Assembly: GCA_963978905.1 (NCBI GenBank)
Contig: OZ022257.1
Location: 33,989,685 to 34,053,684, forward strand
From: Trichostrongylus colubriformis
Taxonomy: Eukaryota; Nematoda; Chromadorea; Rhabditida; Trichostrongylidae
DNA: 64,000 nt
Reading direction: 5' to 3'
A program made the translations under genes and the position numbers. The number at the start of each line of letters is the position of its first letter. Position 1 is the first letter of the stretch. Of the stretch, positions 10,101-22,606 are shown in pieces. The notes under the pieces were generated by a model that was not told the origin of the DNA, made no database searches, and was given only the letters and a program-made list of their open reading frames with translations.

Positions 10101-13100
10101 AAAAACGGCCTCATTCAGCGGTGCAATTATTATGTGGTATGACGTAAGACCGTTGTTTTTTTTTTCATTTTTGAGTAGTCCTCTGATTATTCCCCTCTAA
10201 TCTTTTAATTTTCCCGCTTCTTATCAAGCCTTTCGTTGTTCACGTGATCTCAACAAAAATGGTAAATCACACTAATTAGTGCTTCATCGCAATCACATGT
10301 TCGAAAATTTTGTATGATCATGGTGGCAACTCGTCTGAATGACCCATAAACTTACATATCTATGGAGAGTATCAACCGAAAGGTTAGAGGATTTACTATT
10401 CCAATCATTTATTTCGCACATTTAGCCATTTAACAACACTACTTTCAATGCCCAATCATAAAGTTATTCCTTTAGCTATTCCTGGGTCACAATTCTTCTA
10501 AAATCCTAAGTGAAAAGCTAGTCGTCTAACAATAAATGGTCAAACAGCCTGGTCTCTGGCCAGCTCCAACACTCGATAGAGGGTAAATCTGTTGGTAATC
10601 TTCTCTCCTATTCCCAAATTGCTGTATTATTGATTGTGTGCGTTACCAGAGGACAACTCGTCGTAACATATTTCTACAGTCACGCTTTTCTCTTTTTTCG
10701 AGAGCTTCGTTGAATATTTAATATGTGACATTTATGTCTGTGACATTTCAATTTTTTCCTTGACTGTTCCAACTTCTACCTACAGGTGAAAATCATGATA
10801 CTATCTTTTGACATGCCAGTCGCCATAATCATTCACTGTGTATTGCGTTATCCAATAATGCGAACAGCTCCACTTGAATGAATGTGACATTTTGGAGTAA
10901 TAGTAACACATGCCGGTGTTAATAGCTGTGTAAATGATTTATGTATATCAAATCAGTAGCTGGAACGTAAGCTCGCTTAGCTAGGCTATTCTTGGAAATG
11001 TTCGCATACATGTAGCAAACATAAGGCGTTTTAAATGAAATAAGTCCAATTTATGTGAGCAAGGGATATATCCAAGTTTCACGGCTCTCAGAGACTGAAT
11101 AAGTGTACAAGACGGGGACAAATGGAAGCAAACAAAAGTCCACACATCTCGCTTTCTACTACCTGAATATGATACCCGTGCCGCGGAGTTAATTGATTTA
11201 TAGTGTCGAGGGCAGCCAAGCAGCCATACATAAGAACCAGTAGCGATCAAGCGACGAGCAGTGTTCGGCTCATGGGGAAAAGTTGGACAACACAGACGAA
11301 ACAGTAGTTTTTAGAAGATCGTGCAAATGCACTTCTCCTTTCGCATAATAAAACATGCACGACAGCTCAGTAGGTACTTGAAATCCTCCCTGATGAGTGC
11401 ACACCTCCCAGCTTGCTTTGTGTGCACCGTTTCAGGCGGAGACCCGATATGTACCAGTCAAATATTCATTATTTTACGCATATGCACCATTTTCACTCGT
11501 CCTCTTTCTTTTCAATTTTGCGTGATCTGGTCGAACACATTCGTTCAAATCCCGATTTTCGGGCCCTAGCTTCTAAAGCGTACGAGCCTTGTCTCCAGCG
11601 TGCTAGTTAATTTCTTTCAGTTTTCCTTGACTAGGAAGTAATCACTCTCACTACTGGGCGCGAAACGAATCAGTATATCGCGAGTAGTCAATTCTTTATG
11701 CTCCCAGATAGTTCTCGTTTTCTCATGCCGTTCGCCGCTACATACTGGTGGACGTGGAACTGTCGTGACTGAACTTAACTAAATTGTATACGTGGCACCA
11801 TTCCGCCACATGGCATATGCTAATACATGGATTCCCTCAAAATCAAGACTTCTGACCATCACCCTCCAGTCATTCGCTCGGCACCTCCCTGGTTTTGGAA
11901 AATAGCGACAGCGCTAACTAGATCCTGAAAGAGCTTAAGATTATGAGAGAATTTTGCACTCCGCCAAATCAGCTATCAATCACTTGTGTTTTGAACTTGT
12001 TTGTTTGAATTCTCGCCAGAACAGAAGTTCCTTCACCGAATTTATTTCCTTTTCTACGCGTGTCGTGTCGATCAGTTCTGAAGCAAACATGAAGCCCAGG
12101 AGCGTGTCACACTGTCACGTCTTAGTAAGTCGCCTTCAAATTGCTGAAACAGATTGTTCCACTTGCCGAGAGCCGCCTGTCTACAGATCTTTTCCAGACA
12201 CTTCAGACACATAATAGAGGCCCGTCAACCCCATACAAACACAGGCGACCCCGCCCACAGTTAATCCCACTGTTTGTGCAAAAGCGTAGTAAGTTTAGAA
12301 ATTCTAGGTGACTCCCACCTTTCGAAGATGGTGAATGGGAAGTAAAGGAGTTCTAGTGAGAGCCTTCCGTCAATCCACGCACTCAAATCCCTGAAATTTC
12401 CCGAAAGCATTTAAAAGTGTGTGCTCCAATTCTTCTCGGGCAGTATAGAGTAATCGCCTGTTTTGTAGGCTATCTGGTTGAGGAAAATTCTGTTGATCTT
12501 CTTACAAACAGTAAACAGTGTTTTCTGTAGTCCAAGTATCCTCCGATCAGAGAATAGCGACAGCGTTCTCAAGTGTTAGCGGTGCTCCACACTGTGTTCT
12601 CTAAAGAGAAAGTGTTAGGCCCCACACCAAGTAGTGCAGGACATACGCAAAAATTGCAGCTTCGTCTTCTGCGACCGTTAAGAAGGGTACATACTGAGCA
12701 CTGCTATCCATGGGCCTCAGATATGCTGGGCAAGTTGCTGCGAAGGCGAAGCAATGTTGAAGCTATCTGGCTTAGCCCCTCACCGCGTTTCCTCTAAGCG
12801 GCTAGTGCTGAAGAGGGCCGCAGCTGGCGGCGTACAGAAGGAGAAGGGAAAGAAGTAACTGGAAGTGGCCTCAGTTTTTTAACATTTCCTTCCGCCCCTT
12901 CTCTACTGTTGCACCACCTAAAACTTCGCCTCCACAGATATTGCACAATCAGCTGAAACTATTTCTGACGGTGTCTTTGAGACGAAAGGGATAGTCAGCG
13001 ATCATGGTCTGCTTCTGATGAAGCTCACTACCACTATTTATACTATACAGATTGGCTGGCGCACATTACTGTGCGTGAAACACCATGCGTCAGTAAGTCG

Positions 13101-13184
13101 CCAGAAATTGCTCTTTTTCCAGAGACGGAGAATCTCAATGCACGCTCCGCCCACTATAGGAGGAGTCCAACTTGATGCATAGGT
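10101..13184. other. Long stretch with nothing identified
   Basis: About 3.1 kb of AT-rich sequence. Short open frames occur on both strands (the longest under 90 codons). I saw no splice-consistent coding series, repeat boundary or RNA gene. Confidence 0.4.
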
Positions 13185-13865
13185 GCTCCTTACTTCTTGC
13201 CCCATACCCGACCCACCCAAACTTGTCCCTATCTCCATAGGTTGTTTTCATGTAATGTCCAAGCTCTGCCCACCACCACGAATGCTCCGCCCACCGTGCC
13301 CACGCCTCTTTCATGACTTTGAAATACTCATTCCTGACCCTAATTCACCTCTACCCCTAGTTTGGGTCATATTGAGACAAATAACAATCCTCGGCCTGAA
13401 AACGAAACGCGGCACGCCCCGCCCATCGAGCTTTACATGGTCCATGTGTGCTCTTTACTTCATTCCCTATGCCCTACCCGTCCCAAACTTGTCCCCATCT
13501 CCACCGGCCGTTTTTCATGTACCCCACTACAAATGCTCCGCTTATGTGCCCAGAATTCTTCCTTAACCTTCAGAAACGCATCGCTGACCTAAACTGATCT
13601 TCTCCCTACGTTTGTGGCACATTCGAATCCAATCCACAATTTCCAGTCTAAAAACGGAACATTTCAGTGCACGCCCCGCCCACCGTGTACTAAGCTTGAT
13701 TGGGTACATGTGTGGCCTCTGCTTCCCCATGTCTTACCATACCACACTTGTCCCCATCTCCACACGTCGCTTTCAAATAATGCCTAATTTTGTGATAGAG
13801 GGACGGAGGGACGGACGAAGGGACGGACGGAGGGGCGTACAGGCAGACGAACCGTTTAAATAGAG
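13185..13865 (+). repeat. Tandem repeat, period about 260 bp, roughly 2.6 units
   Basis: The anchor ACTTGTCC-(C/T)ATCTCCA recurs at 13221, 13487 and 13746, giving spacings of 266 and 259. Each full unit also carries ATGCTCCGCCCACCG-like and GCACGCCCCGCCCA-like blocks. The array ends in a GGACGGACGAAGGGACGG run. Single diverged units exist at 7335-7480 and 33430-33770, so this is a dispersed family with local tandem amplification. Confidence 0.75.
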
Positions 13866-14092
13866 TAGGACATTATATGATCGGTATCACTACTACATTA
13901 TAAATAAAAATCGGCTTAGTCTGTGTACCCGTCTGCCTGTTACGATTCGAAACTACAAGCTGAGGGAGAAGTGTAATGGTCGGATCAAGGTAGAGGTAGG
14001 TAGTGCATGGGTGAAGAAGTAGGGAGCGCACTTTAAAGTCATACACGGAAAAATGAGTTTTTTCTGTTGTCCATGTTTTCATGTTGTGTTTA

Positions 14093-14648
14093 CCTGACGT
14101 GAGCCACATGCAAAGTTTCACGCGAAAAAATGTGAATCCGGCTAAGATACAGCACTAGGAAGTCTTGGCCGGGTGGACGGGGCCTCCAAGCGAGTGCCCA
14201 CCCCGTCGTCCGCCGTGGTCGGAGACGCATTGTAGGAGCAGAAAGTTACGTGAACAGTTCCATTCTCCATTCCCAACCGCGGGGCTTTTACTCAGAGGCC
14301 CCGCCCACGCGGCCAAAAATTTGGGGAGCTGTCCCCGATCCGCTTCTTTTTTTCGTGAAACTTTCCCTGCTGCCCTTATCAAGCGAATACAACATAAATA
14401 TATGGGTAACAAAGAAAGTCATTTTCGGTGGACGATCCCTTTGAACAAAGCTACGAACCGCTCACTGGGAGCGGGGTGTGCGCTGTAACATTTGGTGCTT
14501 ATACAGCTTTGAGGAGCTGTATCTCAGCCGGATTCTTACTTTTTCACATGAAATTTCGCATGCGGCCCTTAATGAGCAAATACGGCATGAATATAGGAAA
14601 AACGGAAAAACCCAACTCATTTTTCCCGTGGACAATTCTTTTAAAGGC
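14093..14648. repeat. Complex repeat with direct and inverted internal copies
   Basis: A block of about 95 bp at 14357-14451 recurs in the same direction at 14550-14648 (shared: CCCTTA-(T/A)-(C/G)AA, GAATA-AA, GTGGAC). A block at 14508-14575 (GCTGTATCTCAGCCGGATTC) recurs inverted at 14093-14160. It abuts the MITE at 14638. Probably the eroded remains of one or more TIR elements. Confidence 0.5.
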
Positions 14649-15326
14649 AAAGGTAGGGGTAATGTGGTTGATAAGGAATTCCTAAGGAGTTATTCAGTTA
14701 AGACAGGGATCTATGAAGGAATCTGCGCCGAAATCCCCCGCGAAAGGCGCGTCTCTGAGCTGTGACGGAGGCGGTCTTTCAGATCCAGCCGCCTAACTTA
14801 GCTCGGCCCGCCTGCTAGCTATGAGCATACCTGGTTGGCTGGAGTAGGAGGGGCCAAGGAGCTGCGACAGGGATGGAGCGATCGCGACGCGCTTTTATAA
14901 ACAGGAGTGTTGACCCTTTCCTAATTAGCTGAGTTTTTCTCGGTGTTTTTGATTTCTGATGATCACCGATAGAGTTTGCACGTTCCCTTTCTATTCCTTT
15001 TTTCGTTTTTGCTGCTATCACTTGCTCTCATCGGCCCTCTGCAGTCACTGATGGGATGCCTTCTGAGTTTTTGTATTGTTTCCACGCTGTCTTTGTCCAT
15101 TGATTACTTGAGCGCATGCTGATGGAAGAGTCGTCCAGACCACTCGCCTCTTGACGGAATAGTCGTCATTGTCGAAAATCATTGATGGGAAGGGAGCCTT
15201 AGTTCTCGAGTTTCTGACCATTCACCTCCATTTTCTCTTCACCGTCGTATTACTGATTACCTCGACCGTCGTATTCACGACTTTTTTCACATTTCGTCCG
15301 AATCCTCCCTATCACTGCCTTTAAAA
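14638..15326. mobile_element. MITE, TTTAAAGGCA-end family, diverged copy
   Basis: The left end reads TTTTAAAGGCAAAGGTAGGGG and the right end TCACTGCCTTTAAAAG. It shares the early block GGGGTAATG-GG and the GAAATCCC region with the element at 32797-33358. No transposase. Confidence 0.6.
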
Positions 15327-15589
15327 GCTGACGTCTTTGAAGGACAGACCTCGCCTCCCAAAGACGACTTTGTCGAAGAATGACGGAGGTGCAAGGTAAT
15401 AAGTACGATAGCAAAGACTCGTCGTATCGTATTGATGTCGTATCGATCAAAATGACGTGATGCTCGACGTCAGTCAGTCAAAGACGGTGATAGAATCTCA
15501 GAATTCCGTTCTCAAAGAAACGATGATGGCATCCCAAAGAAGAGCCCTCGAAAACACTGAGTTTAATTCGATTCATGGGCGGGCTTGTA

Positions 15590-16482
15590 TTAGGTTGTTC
15601 CAAAAGTCTTGTAGTATTTTTTTCGATCATCACTTTTTATTTTTTTTCGTCTAACAAATAACAATTAGGCAACAACGTATTGACCATTGTTATCGGCAAC
15701 CCTCTGCCACTTTATAGGAAAATCGTTGATTCCCTTCTCCCAAAACTCTGGATCCTGAGAGTCGAAGAAGTCAGCGATCGCCTTCGCAAGCAAGTCATAA
15801 TCAACGAATTTTCTCTTGGCCAGGAAGGATTCAAGAGGATGGGGAAGTGATAGTCAGAAGGGGCAATGTCTGGAGAGTATGGCCTGTAGGGCAAGACATC
15901 CCAGCCAAGCTCGTGTAGCTTGGCCTAGGTACTTTTCGTGAAATGGGAGGGGGCGTTGTCATGGGAGGGTGGCCGCGGTCCTTGACCGCGGACCTTTTTT
16001 GGAGCTTTTCTCGAACAGCGACAGCGAGCTGCTGGAGCTGGTGGGTGCATACGGTAGCGGTGACTGTCTCGCCTTATACCAGCACCTCGCGGAAAACCAT
16101 TCCTCCCGCGTCTCAGAACCAGCACAGTCCCAAGCGTGGTTTGTCCTTCATGTCAATCTCGCCGTTGCTGAAGCTGATGAACCAGCGGCGCACGGTCACG
16201 TAGCTCACACATCCCTTGCCCAATGCAGCGCTGAAGGAGTGGCAAGCTTCCGTCGTTTTGGTGCCGCAAGACCGCTCATAATAGATGACACCGCGAGTTG
16301 GGTGGGTATCGACAACGGACATTGTAGCTCTCTCCGCGGGATCTGGTGGGTCAATATGAACTTTCCTAGAAAGCCTAGGGAACGTTCTACCATATTCCTG
16401 AACCGCCTGGACCTGCCTCGAAGTGAACAAGAGTTACTGATTTTTTTTGGAAAAATACTACAAGACTTTTAGAACAACCTAA
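15590..16482 (-). mobile_element. Mariner element, internally deleted (893 bp)
   Basis: The terminal repeats begin TTAGGTTGTTCCAAAAGTCT at 15590 and end with the complement at 16482. TA duplications lie at 15588-15589 and 16483-16484. On - the N-terminal part of a mariner transposase is readable from 16430 (MFTSRQVQAVQEYGR, then THPTRGVIYYE, ALGKGCVSY). After a loss of about 350 bp relative to the copy at 60029-61276, the C-terminal catalytic motif YSPDIAPSDYH follows near 15870. The transposase is therefore dead. Confidence 0.9.
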
Positions 16483-16661
16483 TATTATTGCGAGGGGGAA
16501 GGGTAATGGTGATAGGGGTAACATGGGTAATGAAGACTCTTAAATTAATTCACTCAGAATGAAGTTAAAAATCTGAGTTAATGTGGCAAAACACAGTGAG
16601 GAACACCTCTAAGTTTTGAAGGTAATGCCTTTTTGACAGCTGTCAGCTGTTTTATCGTGGC

Positions 16662-16985
16662 TTGCATTTTTTTATCGTGGTCCGCCCCGGGAATCAACGA
16701 ATGTTGTATCCCTCGGGTTCTTCCGTTTTGCTCCGTTTCTTCATCACTTTTGTCCTACTGAACACATCGTCTTTCTTTCCAGTAGTCTGGTTTGTTTGTT
16801 TGTCTGGTTGTGGAGTTTCGCTAGAGAATGCCTGTCTGTCGTATTGTTCATATAGAGGTTATGAAATTGGAATTAATCACGCTCTCTCCGGAGAACTTGA
16901 TTCCGTTTGCTTTTTACGCGATCTTTCTCCACTTGCTGATACGGAAGGTGATGACATACCCAGGATTATCGCAAAATGCACTTGA
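16662..16985 (+). CDS. Candidate exon or small secreted protein, unrecognised
   Basis: A 107-codon frame has a strongly hydrophobic stretch at about residues 20-52 followed by a Cys-containing tail (GCGVSLENACLSYCSYRG). An AATAAA lies downstream at 17135-17140. A typical acceptor (TTTCTTTCCAG) sits inside it near 16780, so the true exon might start there. No family is recognised and the frame may be chance. Confidence 0.2.
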   Translation: MHFFIVVRPGNQRMLYPSGSSVLLRFFITFVLLNTSSFFPVVWFVCLSGCGVSLENACLSYCSYRGYEIGINHALSGELDSVCFLRDLSPLADTEGDDIPRIIAKCT

Positions 16986-17710
16986 GTTGATACAAAAAGG
17001 TTGAGATGTAGGCAAAACCTTTGGTCGCCAATGGAACTCGGACCTGATTTCATGCTTGTCAGATAATCTTTACGCCGCTGAGCTTCCATACGATGATAGC
17101 CTACTACCGTACTCTGAGTGTTTAAGAATCCCGGAATAAAGCGCCTTCTTTGTCAGAGTAGCAATAATCGCTAAGCATTACCTGATGAGAGAATTCGATA
17201 GAGTGTTAGCTCTCACAATGGATGCGATGATGTTGACATAGGCAATTCAACAGAACATTTCTCCACTGGTCAAACTAGATTATCTGAAAATTTACATGGA
17301 ACACTCCACGGGACTTTCTTGCTAGCATTTCGTAGAATCTTTACCCGTTGCTTCTTTGTGCTCTGTCTATTTTATTTTCGAGCAGTCTGTAAATACACAC
17401 TCCCCTCACAATAGATGCCCGACCATCATTCCAATTAAACTCAGTGCTTTCAAAAGTTCTCCTTTGGCTTGTTTATGCCTTACATATAATATCATCGTTT
17501 CTTTGTGAATAGAATTCTGAAAGGAACAGAATAATCCTTATAGGACGGCACGCTTGATGAGAATGTTTCTATGATTAAAACGTCTGAATATTCCGGAAAA
17601 TAACAAATGAGTACTAAAGAACACACAAACGTAACAAGCAGCAGAAAACCTCAAAACCCTGATGATAAACCTTTCCTGATGATCTGTCGATGTGATATCG
17701 ATGGTACATA
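16986..17710. other. Non-coding stretch
   Basis: Nothing recognised except a possible polyadenylation signal at 17135-17140. Confidence 0.4.
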
Positions 17711-17851
17711 CAGTCCAGTTCCCAGAGGCTGGCAGGGCGTGGCCTACAGAATTGGGTGAGAGTGTGTGGCGGGGTGAGAGTGTGTGGCGGTGTGAGAGAG
17801 ATCAATACAAGTCCGTAGGTTTCACCCTGCCAGCCGTCGGGAAATGCACTG
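17711..17851. mobile_element. TA-flanked MITE (CAGTCCA ends), copy 1
   Basis: 141 bp with terminal repeats CAGTCCAGTTCCCAGAGGCT and its complement (CAGCCGTCGGGAAATGCACTG), flanked by TA at 17709-17710 and 17852-17853. The inner sequence GAGAGTGTGTGGCGG is duplicated in tandem. Other copies are at 32127-32249 and 57315-57458. Ends and target match Tc1/mariner-type nonautonomous elements. Confidence 0.85.
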
Positions 17852-18065
17852 TACGTGCGTTTCAACGTGCGTCACTATCCCGCAAAATTCGATGGTATCA
17901 CCCGTGTCTCCTTGTTGACGTCGCTTTAATCATTTTCAGTGATTGATATGACTTTATAGTAATCACAGCAAGACTTTATTGTCTTATGCTTGTCTCACTG
18001 TTCGCTTGGATGATTCCGTGTGGATGGTGCATAGGTGAGATGGTGGGCGCCATCGTACTCACTGC

Positions 18066-18275
18066 TACTGTGCCCCTTATGAGTGGGGTGTGAAACCTTA
18101 CATCAGGATGCCGCACTGCGGCATGTCGCAAGCGATGCAATGCGGACGAGCTAAAGGCGCCATGTTAACTACCGCGACGCGCATAGCTCGCACACACTGC
18201 GTCGCACGCCGCTCGTCGTCGTGCGGCATCCTGATGTAAGGGTACACACCCTGCCCCTTATACTGACACTCAGCG
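18066..18275. mobile_element. TIR element with about 45-bp ends
   Basis: The left end (GTGCCCCTTATGAGTGGGGT, then CTTACATCAGGATGCCGCAC) matches the reverse complement of the right end (GTGCGGCATCCTGATGTAAG, then CTGCCCCTTATACTG). The total is about 210 bp. The centre is rich in CG dinucleotides. Boundaries are good to a few bases. Confidence 0.7.
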
Positions 18276-19182
18276 ATGAAAGTGGACATTCAGCCTGTGG
18301 GTGCAAAGCCATCCGCTTATGCCACCAAAGAGACAAATGTAGCAGTCGTTCGTCGTACACTCCTCGATGAACAAACTATATTGTGAAGCCACATGGAGGC
18401 AGGAAGGCTTCTTTACGGCGTTATGCCGTTTTTAGCAAGAACCCGTGGTTATTGGCAGACGTGAAGAAACCGTGATGATTAAAGTGAGAGCCATCTCGGT
18501 GAGAGCATGGCTTTTTCACATGCTCGTCCGAAAATGATGATTCCAACGATTAAGTTGCTTGCGTGATGCTGCTAGCCACGTACTGATGATCAACGACTGT
18601 GTTGGTTGGGTAGTCTCTGCGAAAACCATTTTTGTGGCACTGAGATATGTTTATGTACAAATGCTCGCTTGCTGTAGAAGAATTTTTGAAGGTGTATATG
18701 AAGCCTCGAATGCCACATCTTGCTCTTTGACGGTCATTTCATTTCCTTATTCATTAAAGTCGACTTCCCTCGTGACACTTCTTCCATTGGCAAGCCATCA
18801 GTTTCGATGTGGTTGTGATTGTGCTTGTGGTATCGACTTCCTGAACATTGCTCATGCGAATTATGTCACGCTAATGGAACTAAATTTTATGAATATTCAG
18901 CAAGAACTGCGTAGGAGTGTCCCGTATCCGGTTCAATTTTGGTCTCTGCTGTTGACAAATGTAGACGAATAGAAGCCATTTTTCAAAAACGGCTCGAGCT
19001 ATATGTACATAATTCTTCACTCCGCATTTCCGCTAAAAAAGTTAGATCTGCTAAGCAATACATAGTGAAGAAAAATGAAATGAAATGGAAAATGCAATGA
19101 AAACCATGGAAATACGCATGTATCATTGATTTTTTGTGGATGGGTCTTGATGGAGCCGCATCGCCGAGTATCTGTTGAAGAG
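18276..19182. other. Non-coding stretch
   Basis: Holds a 137-codon open frame on + at 18559-18972 with no recognisable family. Otherwise nothing seen. Confidence 0.35.
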
Positions 19183-19422
19183 GGGTGTGGGCAGATATGG
19201 CAACGAATCGCGTGGCCGCTCGCGGCGAGCGGCGCGGCGGGTGCGAGTGCTAGTGGCAGGGCATGGCAGCCTTCAAGCGAGGCAGTGCGGCATGAGTGGA
19301 AGCGCAGACGTGACGCAGTCACGCTCGGCGGCTTCCCAAGGGCAATCGATACGGCGAGTCGTACTGGTGGCGCCGCGAGTGAAACGCCGCGAAGCGATTC
19401 GCTGTCATATCTGCCCACACCC
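19183..19422. mobile_element. GC-rich nonautonomous element, copy 2, with perfect 9-bp target duplication
   Basis: 240 bp. The ends GGGTGTGGGCAGATATG and CATATCTGCCCACACCC are inverted, and GTTGAAGAG is duplicated at 19174-19182 and 19423-19431. The subterminal region is CG-rich (CGAATCGCGTGGCCGCTCGC). It is inverted relative to the copies at 8.6 and 31.3 kb. It carries only a single degenerate copy of the internal repeat unit. A 9-bp duplication is typical of Mutator-like elements; no transposase is present. Confidence 0.88.
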
Positions 19423-19431
19423 GTTGAAGAG

Positions 19432-21540
19432 AGGCGGATTTCTTATACGTGGTATTGGTACAGCCAAATGACGGTCTCGCATGTGGGGGAAGACTGCTTA
19501 TCAAGGGTCTGCAACCCATCTTAGAACGCAAACCTTGAGCGCTTCTTTCATCTGGAATTACGCCACACACCTATTTTTGGGTCTTTGCGCTCAGTGGGAA
19601 CAGTTTCGCCCTCCAACTCTCTGCAAATTATGAAACCTACTGTTTTTGAACAAAAGAGTGATTGCACCGCTCCAATCAAAGTCACGAGCGGATAAAAAAC
19701 AGATTGTGTACTGTGGTTTGGATAAATAATTCAATCGTTCTTTGCAATATCATTCTACTTACGTAATGAGACATTTCTAAAAGTGCAATTTTTGCCGACG
19801 TGCTTAACGCATTCATCAATAAATGTTATTCTCAATTGTCTTGCACCCCTTAAAAAAGCCCCGAATAGATGTTTAAGCGTTATTCTTATTAATATTCGAC
19901 TACTTTTGAGAAAAATGAGATTGAAAGCTCCTTTTGTGATCCTTTATGCAACGAAATCATTTCTAAGGAATAGAATAGTCAAATACTTGAGAAAATCTTC
20001 TCAGAAATGGATATGATGTAGTGAACTGATGTGACCATCACTTGCATATTAGAACTTGTTTGCAGTTGATGTTTGCAGTACTTCCCACGCTGATCCACTT
20101 TTTTCCGCTTGAATCAAGAGATCAAAGATCTTTTTGTAGTAATTATAGTCAGCACCAGTCTGAAAAAGAGCTAACAATAAGTATCACTGATTAATAGACA
20201 TGCCGAATGCATGACTGCAGTTCCTGGCGGTGACATTCACTGATACCTATTACTGAGGTATTTTCTGCTTAACAAGTACATATTACCTTGATAGGCAGTG
20301 CATTAACGTCTCAATTGAGACACCCATAGGCTATGCGTTTTTGACGGCTCAATTCACGATGATTTTCTTTTGTTACCGCGCTCAATAAAGATTTGGAGAT
20401 GCTGAGGAACATATAATTGAAGAAAAACCAAGGAAACTCATCAAAAATCAAGTCAAAAAACTATTTTGATCTGCGGTTTAGACAAAATTATAGCCCTGAA
20501 GTAGACCTTCGGACAAGTTGCTACAACATGTTATTACTCAATGTGGCCGGTTGCCAGTGCTTTTCTTCTATGTCTTCTTTTTGGACGCGTGATAAAATCA
20601 ATTTTATTGTGATTGGAGGCCGGCATGCCACCACCTGACATCTTCCTGAAAGAATTTCAAGCGCGTGGCGCAACTCATAAGACTCACACGTTGGTCATGA
20701 GCATAATTCTGTCTGCTTCTTGATAGACCTGTTGTTAAAGCGTGGCAACGAATTTCGCGTCCACAATAGACCTTCGCGACTGTACCTGAAACTTGGCTCC
20801 TGGATGGTCCATCCCGCGGTAATTTGGGTATTCCACACTATTGACTGAAAGCCTCTACTCTTGGGCCTTCTGATACGACCCCTATCCAGGTGCTTACGTT
20901 TACTGCCAACGAGCGGTGAAGGAATGGAGGTAATCAATAACAGACATTAAGCACCATACTGTTTGAATTAGTATTAAACCTCTTTCTTGCCTATCGTTAA
21001 TCCTCTTAATAGCACTCTTTCAAACAAATACTGTAAGGAACTCGACCAACGGACTAACTATCCGAAATCCGCGCAGTGGCCCGTGTTGTACACTGCGGGG
21101 AATTTCTTCAACTTCCATTCCAATTTTAGTTTTCATTTCCAATTATATTTCAATTAGCGAGATCGTCATGGAGCGTTCTCGTGAGAGTGTGAGGAAGGAA
21201 GTTTAATTACTCCTACTAAATTACTCAAACCCCTTCAACTCAGTGTTTTCGATCGCTGGTGTGCTAAAATAGCAACAACAAACCAATTAGGTTGCGTTCT
21301 GAAAAAGTAATCGGTAGTCTAACATTGGCTAATCACGCAAACCTGAAATACATGGATTTCAAACAAAACTCTCATATGGCCGCAGCGTTGAGGGTTAACA
21401 GTCAACAATATGTACAAACAAAGTAAAGTTTGCCATTTCTTAAAATTATTTCACCTCGTGCGGCATTTCATCGGAAGATGGCATGCTATTTCAGCTGATC
21501 GCTTACACTCTACGAGACAACAAAGTACATTTCTACTCTA
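19432..21540. other. Long stretch with nothing identified
   Basis: AT-rich sequence. Short frames only (at most 84 codons). No repeat shared with other parts of the window was noticed. Confidence 0.4.
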
Positions 21541-21712
21541 TAGCGGACAACTCGGAAAGTCGGTGTGCTGATGCGAATATGACGCACCATAGCACCACGC
21601 TTTCGAATCCGTGTTTTTCCACCGATTTTCGTTTCGAACCTTGATGGTCGTTACAAAATGATCATTTCTTTGCATCTCCCTCTGTCTTCAGACTTCTTCC
21701 GGTTCCTTTGAG
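21541..21712 (+). repeat. Dispersed repeat with tRNA-like B box, copy 1
   Basis: It starts AGCGGACAACTCGGAAAGTC and contains GCTTTCGAATCCGTG, which resembles a pol III B box (GGTTCGAATCC). It ends TTCCGGTTCCTTTG. It matches 22226-22409 at most positions. Possibly a tRNA-derived SINE; no poly(A) tail is visible. Confidence 0.5.
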
Positions 21713-22225
21713 GTAATCATGTCGACCGCTTTAGCTATTAAGTTTCTGGGCAGAGGTGGAGTGGCATGTGCTGCCATTTTCTCCTCACGTGGTCCTCGAA
21801 TCACTCTCCGGGATCGATGCCGTTCACACCAACCCCTCCCCCTGATCTTTTCGGGCTTCATGACTGTATCAAATCGGTAGAGGAGGATGAGAGACTTGTA
21901 CCCTAGCTCACCCCCACAAGCTATTTGAGGGGCCACATACCATTTGAAGACACCAGAAGGGGATCATTTTGGCTACGGTAGAACAGACGTAGTGTGGACG
22001 AGTTTAAGTGGCCGCCATTGCACAAACTCGCCAATTTGACGCCTTGGCATGGTGCCAAAATGAGATGTCTCTATTAGAAATTTGTTTTTTCTTTTTACTT
22101 TTTACTTTGCTCTTTCTTATATTGTTTCTAGATGTACTTACATGAATGCTAATGTAGTGGGAATGGCCATTCCACTGCGCTGGGAGTCAGGTGCTGCAAC
22201 TAACGTTGGCCCGCGGCCCGTCTCC
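21713..22225. other. Spacer between two direct repeats
   Basis: Unrecognised sequence between the two tRNA-like repeats. Together they form a direct repeat about 690 bp apart. Confidence 0.4.
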
Positions 22226-22409
22226 TACAGCGGACAACTCGGAAAGTCAGTGTGTTGATGCGAATGGGATGCGAGTACACACCGCATCGTCGCGCTTTTG
22301 AATCCGGGTTTTTTTTCAACGATTATCGCTTCTAACCCTTCAGTGTTCGTTACAAAATGCTCACTTCTTTGCATCTTTCTCTTGTTTCGGACCCCTTCCG
22401 GTTCCTTTA
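22226..22409 (+). repeat. Dispersed repeat with tRNA-like B box, copy 2
   Basis: Same blocks as 21541-21712: CAGCGGACAACTCGGAAAGT, CGCGCTTTTGAATCCGGG, TTACAAAATGCTCACTTC, CCCTTCCGGTTCCTTT. It lies about 200 bp before the receptor start codon, so its promoter-like boxes sit in the presumed upstream region of that gene. Confidence 0.5.
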
Positions 22410-22606
22410 AACGCCACCACTTCTGAATGGAACTGGCGCTTTGGTGACGTTGGATAATTTTTAAGCTGTATCACTTTTTCATTTCGTTTCATTGAATCTA
22501 TCGTCCATGAACGTCCTTTGTGCTTCTTACTTGTGTTAATTACGAGAATTCCAGCGTGAGTACCTCTCCGCCGTGCTGGAGGGGCGTGTCCCAAGAGCGT
22601 CGCCAT

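Noticed and set aside
13185..13865. CRISPR-like array
   Set aside because: Periodic, but whole 260-bp units repeat without unique spacers, and the genome is eukaryotic.
19017..19524. Overlapping frames of 130+ codons on both strands
   Set aside because: Lie over the CG-rich 9-bp-duplication element; open only because of composition.
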